From the NCBI GenBank assembly GCA_902795835.1, contig CADBNA010000083.1:1-6999 (forward strand): a DNA stretch of 6,999 nt, given 5' to 3'. Each line of letters starts with the position of its first letter. Position 1 is the stretch's first letter. This DNA comes from an uncultured Lachnospiraceae bacterium (GTDB taxonomy: Bacteria > Bacillota_A > Clostridia > Lachnospirales > Lachnospiraceae). The translations under genes were made by a program, and so were the position numbers. Shown here one piece after another: positions 4,426 through 6,999 of the stretch. The notes under the pieces are model-generated. The model saw only the letters and a program-made list of their open reading frames with translations, had not been told where the DNA came from and did not search any database.

Positions 4426-6999
4426 TTACTTTTTAATAAGGGATTCTGCTTCTTTCCTGGCCAGCAGCGCGTTCAGTTCCCTGTTGCTGATCTTTTTCAT
4501 GTTCAGCGGGGCGATATGCACCAGCACCGGCTCCGCGTCCTTATAGTCAAAGGTTCTGGAAGTCTGGCATACAAACCAGCCTGTAGGGCTTCTCGGGAAC
4601 CACTTGACCAGATCCCTGTCGTCAATCTTCTCTTCCCTTCCCACTGTCCGGACCACCACTTCCACATCTTCTTTCCGCTTCAGCTTGCCTGCAAATACCA
4701 GGCCGCTGTTTGCGATAACCGAAGACGGCATGTCGGCGATCTTCTGGGTGACGGCCATAATGAAAAGCCCGTATCCGGCGGACTGGTCCAGGATCTGCTC
4801 AAACTCGGATTCACCGGATAAGGTAAGGTCATTTCTTCCGCCTGCCTTATCGGAGCCCGTGAGCACCTCATTTGCCTCCTCAATCACAAGAACTGTTTCA
4901 AACTGATCTTCTGCCAGGAACCCCCCTTCATGCGCAAGGGCAAATTTATAGAACCCGGAGGTAATCGCCCCGAATATAAAGTTCTTAAAGGTGTTTTCCA
5001 GTCCTTTTGATTCCAGAACCGTCACCTCATCGCCGCCGATCAGTTCATCGATCGAAATCCCGTCCGACGTGCCGTAGAGCCGCCGCTCAATCGAGTACTC
5101 CCTGGCAAAGCAGGACAGTCTCTCCAGAAGCCTGGCATAGGCATCTGCCGTGTCGTTGCCGCTTTTGCCGTATCCGCCTCTGGGATCCTCCCTTTTAAGC
5201 TTCTGTTCCAGCATCCTCTTATAAATCTTCTCAAAGCACACCTGCGCGGACAGTTCCGGGACCGTATCCTTCCAGTTGTCCTTATCACATGCCAGAAAGA
5301 CACCCGCTTCCGTGTACAGCGCGTATACAACATCCGCGATCATCTGCTTGCCTCGCTCCAGAAGGCCGTATGCCCTGCAGTAGATGTCTATGATGCCGTC
5401 GATCCAGATCTGCGGCCACACGCCGTACGAGATCTTCCACGGATTGATCTTAACCGGCCAGAAATTCGGGTCTCCCAGGGAATAGAAATTGAAGCGCTCC
5501 GGCTCGACATACCTGGCAATGCCCCGCCAGTCCTGCTTTGGATCCATAATCAGGATCCGCATGCGTTTCCCGGTCCCGCTTCTCCTGATCCCGGAGAGTT
5601 CCGTTACCAGGCGCATGGCCGCCACCGTCTTGCCGGAACGGGAGGCCCCGGTAAAGAAGCCGTGCATCAGCCGCATCTCCTCAATCCTGTATTCGCTCTG
5701 CGTATGGTAGCCGCTCCTGAAATCATACCGCTCCGCGTTCAGGACCGTGCCCATATATATCTCCCCCTTCATCATGGCCGGCGCGACAAATTTCGGGATG
5801 TCCTGAACAACGCTGAATGTGCCGCCTTCCGACACCCTGGGAAGGTGGGTATAGGCCGTAAACTCATCCGAAAGAAGCATTGTGCAGTATCTGTACGGCT
5901 GTTCTCCGCCCGTATCCTCCCTTGAGATGTCGCTGGAAAAAGCTCCGAAGTGATACAGCAGGTGCTTCTGCTCCTTTTCGGTCAGTTCCAGCACCTGCAG
6001 GGGCTGTCTCATGGCCTCCTCATTCTGCCAGGCGGATTTTGCGACGGTTTTGGCCATTGACAGGGCTTCTGCCGTGGGACAGGCAATGTAAAGGTACGTA
6101 TAGAAGGCGCCCCCGCCCCGGAGGGATCGTTTCAGCCGGTCGTTCTGGAATTCCATGATCTCCAGGAGGTCTTTGACGCCCTGGTCCATCCACTGGTAGG
6201 ATTTGCTGTATCCGATCGATGGCCCCAGTCCCATGGATGAACTGGTTCCCATCGTTGTCATTCTGCTAAGGCCATTGCTGATGCCGTGGCTGCTTCCCCT
6301 GCTTTCCGTATAGCTCTGTCCGTTGGATATGCCTTCTGTCCGGCCAGAATTTTCCCCATAGCTTTCCGTCTCGCTCGTGGAAGAAGACCTGCTTACGGAC
6401 TGCCCCGTCGTCCGGCCGAATGTCCGGCTCTCTGATACGCTTTCGCTCTGGCCTTCCGAGTAGCCTAAGCTGACTCCGTGGGTGAGGCCGAATGTCTGGC
6501 CGTCGCTTACGGACTGGCTTACGCCCCAGCTCTCCCCTGCCGTCCGGGACTGTGAGATGCCGGCACTGTTTCCAAAACCTGCCGACATGTTTTCCGACGC
6601 GTTTACGCCCCATCCCTGCGACATGCCGCGGCTGGCGGATTCCCCGTACGACTCATTCGCGCCGAAGCCTTCTGATAGTCCAACGCCTGTGGAATAGCCC
6701 TCCGACTCACCAAGGCTGACGCTTCGCCCCGCGCCTGCGCCGGATGAGGCGGAACTTCCCATTCCGTGACTGAAACTGACCCCTTCGCTGAATCCCGCGC
6801 CGGATGACGCGCCGTATCCGAGGCTTTCACCGAGGCTGACGCTCTGGCCTTCCGTCCGGGTCCCGGTCTGCGTGTGCGTGCCGGAGAGGTTCCCGCCGAT
6901 ATTTGCCGTCTCGCCCAGGCCTATACTCAGGTTTCCGCCTCCTCCTGCTGTATGTCCCTCGCCGTAGGAATAGCTGTTGTTCATCCCGGCGTTAAAGGA
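4426..6999 (-). CDS. HerA/VirB4-like ATPase with a Ser/Gly-repeat N-terminus, 5' end probably outside window
   Basis: Counting from the ATG at 6984, 852 residues are visible. Residues 6-265 are almost all Ser/Gly-rich repeats. Residues 290-440 form the N-terminal part of the motor, including TAYTHLP (376-382), a short signature seen in VirB4/HerA-type proteins. The ATPase core follows: Walker A GASRSGKT (446-453), Walker B VLVIEEA (698-704), and a TQ sensor-like motif at 746-747 (FIMAVTQKIADMPSSVIANS). No membrane segment is visible. In this family such motors pump DNA or protein through a conjugation or packaging channel. The frame stays open to the right edge (SFNAG precedes the ATG) and no Shine-Dalgarno sequence precedes 6984, so the true start, and perhaps another domain, probably lies outside; I therefore extend the feature to 6999. 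The gene is visibly more GC-rich than the regulator and URO-D genes. The ATPase family is clear; a transfer role is inferred. No NurA or other nuclease gene is adjacent to suggest a HerA repair or defence pair. Confidence 0.8.
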   Translation of the reverse strand, partial: SFNAGMNNSYSYGEGHTAGGGGNLSIGLGETANIGGNLSGTHTQTGTRTEGQSVSLGESLGYGASSGAGFSEGVSFSHGMGSSASSGAGAGRSVSLGESEGYSTGVGLSEGFGANESYGESASRGMSQGWGVNASENMSAGFGNSAGISQSRTAGESWGVSQSVSDGQTFGLTHGVSLGYSEGQSESVSESRTFGRTTGQSVSRSSSTSETESYGENSGRTEGISNGQSYTESRGSSHGISNGLSRMTTMGTSSSMGLGPSIGYSKSYQWMDQGVKDLLEIMEFQNDRLKRSLRGGGAFYTYLYIACPTAEALSMAKTVAKSAWQNEEAMRQPLQVLELTEKEQKHLLYHFGAFSSDISREDTGGEQPYRYCTMLLSDEFTAYTHLPRVSEGGTFSVVQDIPKFVAPAMMKGEIYMGTVLNAERYDFRSGYHTQSEYRIEEMRLMHGFFTGASRSGKTVAAMRLVTELSGIRRSGTGKRMRILIMDPKQDWRGIARYVEPERFNFYSLGDPNFWPVKINPWKISYGVWPQIWIDGIIDIYCRAYGLLERGKQMIADVVYALYTEAGVFLACDKDNWKDTVPELSAQVCFEKIYKRMLEQKLKREDPRGGYGKSGNDTADAYARLLERLSCFAREYSIERRLYGTSDGISIDELIGGDEVTVLESKGLENTFKNFIFGAITSGFYKFALAHEGGFLAEDQFETVLVIEEANEVLTGSDKAGGRNDLTLSGESEFEQILDQSAGYGLFIMAVTQKIADMPSSVIANSGLVFAGKLKRKEDVEVVVRTVGREEKIDDRDLVKWFPRSPTGWFVCQTSRTFDYKDAEPVLVHIAPLNMKKISNRELNALLARKEAESLIKK
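6190..6969 (-). repeat. Region encoding degenerate Ser/Gly repeats
   Basis: The region encodes about 260 residues built from short alternating units such as G-x-S-x-G and S-x-G. Longer imperfect copies are visible: GQSVSLGESLGYG (46-58) and GRSVSLGESEGYS (86-98) are offset by exactly 40 residues, each followed by a G-x-SEG element. At DNA level the repeats are diverged; for example AAGGCTGACGCTT near 6712 compares with GAGGCTGACGCTC near 6832. Reading frame is kept throughout, so this is a maintained protein segment rather than decay. Confidence 0.75.

Noticed and set aside
4426..6999. HerA-type antiviral defence pair
   Set aside because: The motor could fit, but no NurA, SIR2 or other nuclease gene is adjacent, and the neighbours in the window are a regulator and a metabolic enzyme.

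Overview
The window looks like DNA from a Gram-positive gut-type anaerobe, most likely a clostridial genome (Lachnospiraceae or relatives). This rests on strong GGAGG-type ribosome binding sites, mixed moderate base composition, and the pairing of a PucR/CdaR-type regulator with a uroporphyrinogen-decarboxylase-like (URO-D) protein. The genus cannot be fixed from the sequence alone.

Layout from left to right. (1) At 1-216, minus strand, is the start of a small Cys-rich protein that runs off the left edge; its N-terminus resembles a double-glycine leader peptide. (2) At 217-564 there is no gene. The stretch holds a cluster of TGGAC/GTCCA repeats, possibly a worn insertion-sequence end, and a nested hairpin that probably terminates the next operon. 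(3) At 565-1565, minus strand, are two overlapping genes: a 71-residue unknown protein, then a 261-residue protein with a primase-type CHC2 zinc finger. (4) At 1566-1879 is a spacer with a promoter for the rightward gene. (5) At 1880-2851, plus strand, is a URO-D superfamily protein with an H-x-C...C metal site like that of methylcobamide methyltransferases. (6) At 2860-4317, minus strand and convergent with it, is a PucR/CdaR-type regulator with its own promoter. (7) From 4426 to the right edge, minus strand, is a large HerA/VirB4-like ATPase whose N-terminal 260 or so visible residues are almost entirely Ser/Gly repeats.

Interpretation. The ATPase and the CHC2/71-residue pair look like the backbone of a conjugative or otherwise mobile element: a DNA-transfer motor and a primase-like zinc-finger protein, all on the minus strand. 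The URO-D/regulator pair between them carries its own promoters, is visibly less GC-rich than the ATPase, and looks like metabolic cargo placed within that backbone. The regulator probably controls the URO-D gene, because the two promoter regions share a -35 sequence, a 17-base spacer, a similar leader length and a CAGATATCA motif. No relaxase, integrase, corrinoid protein, tRNA, rRNA or CRISPR array is visible. The mobile-element assignment is therefore inference from protein types and gene order.
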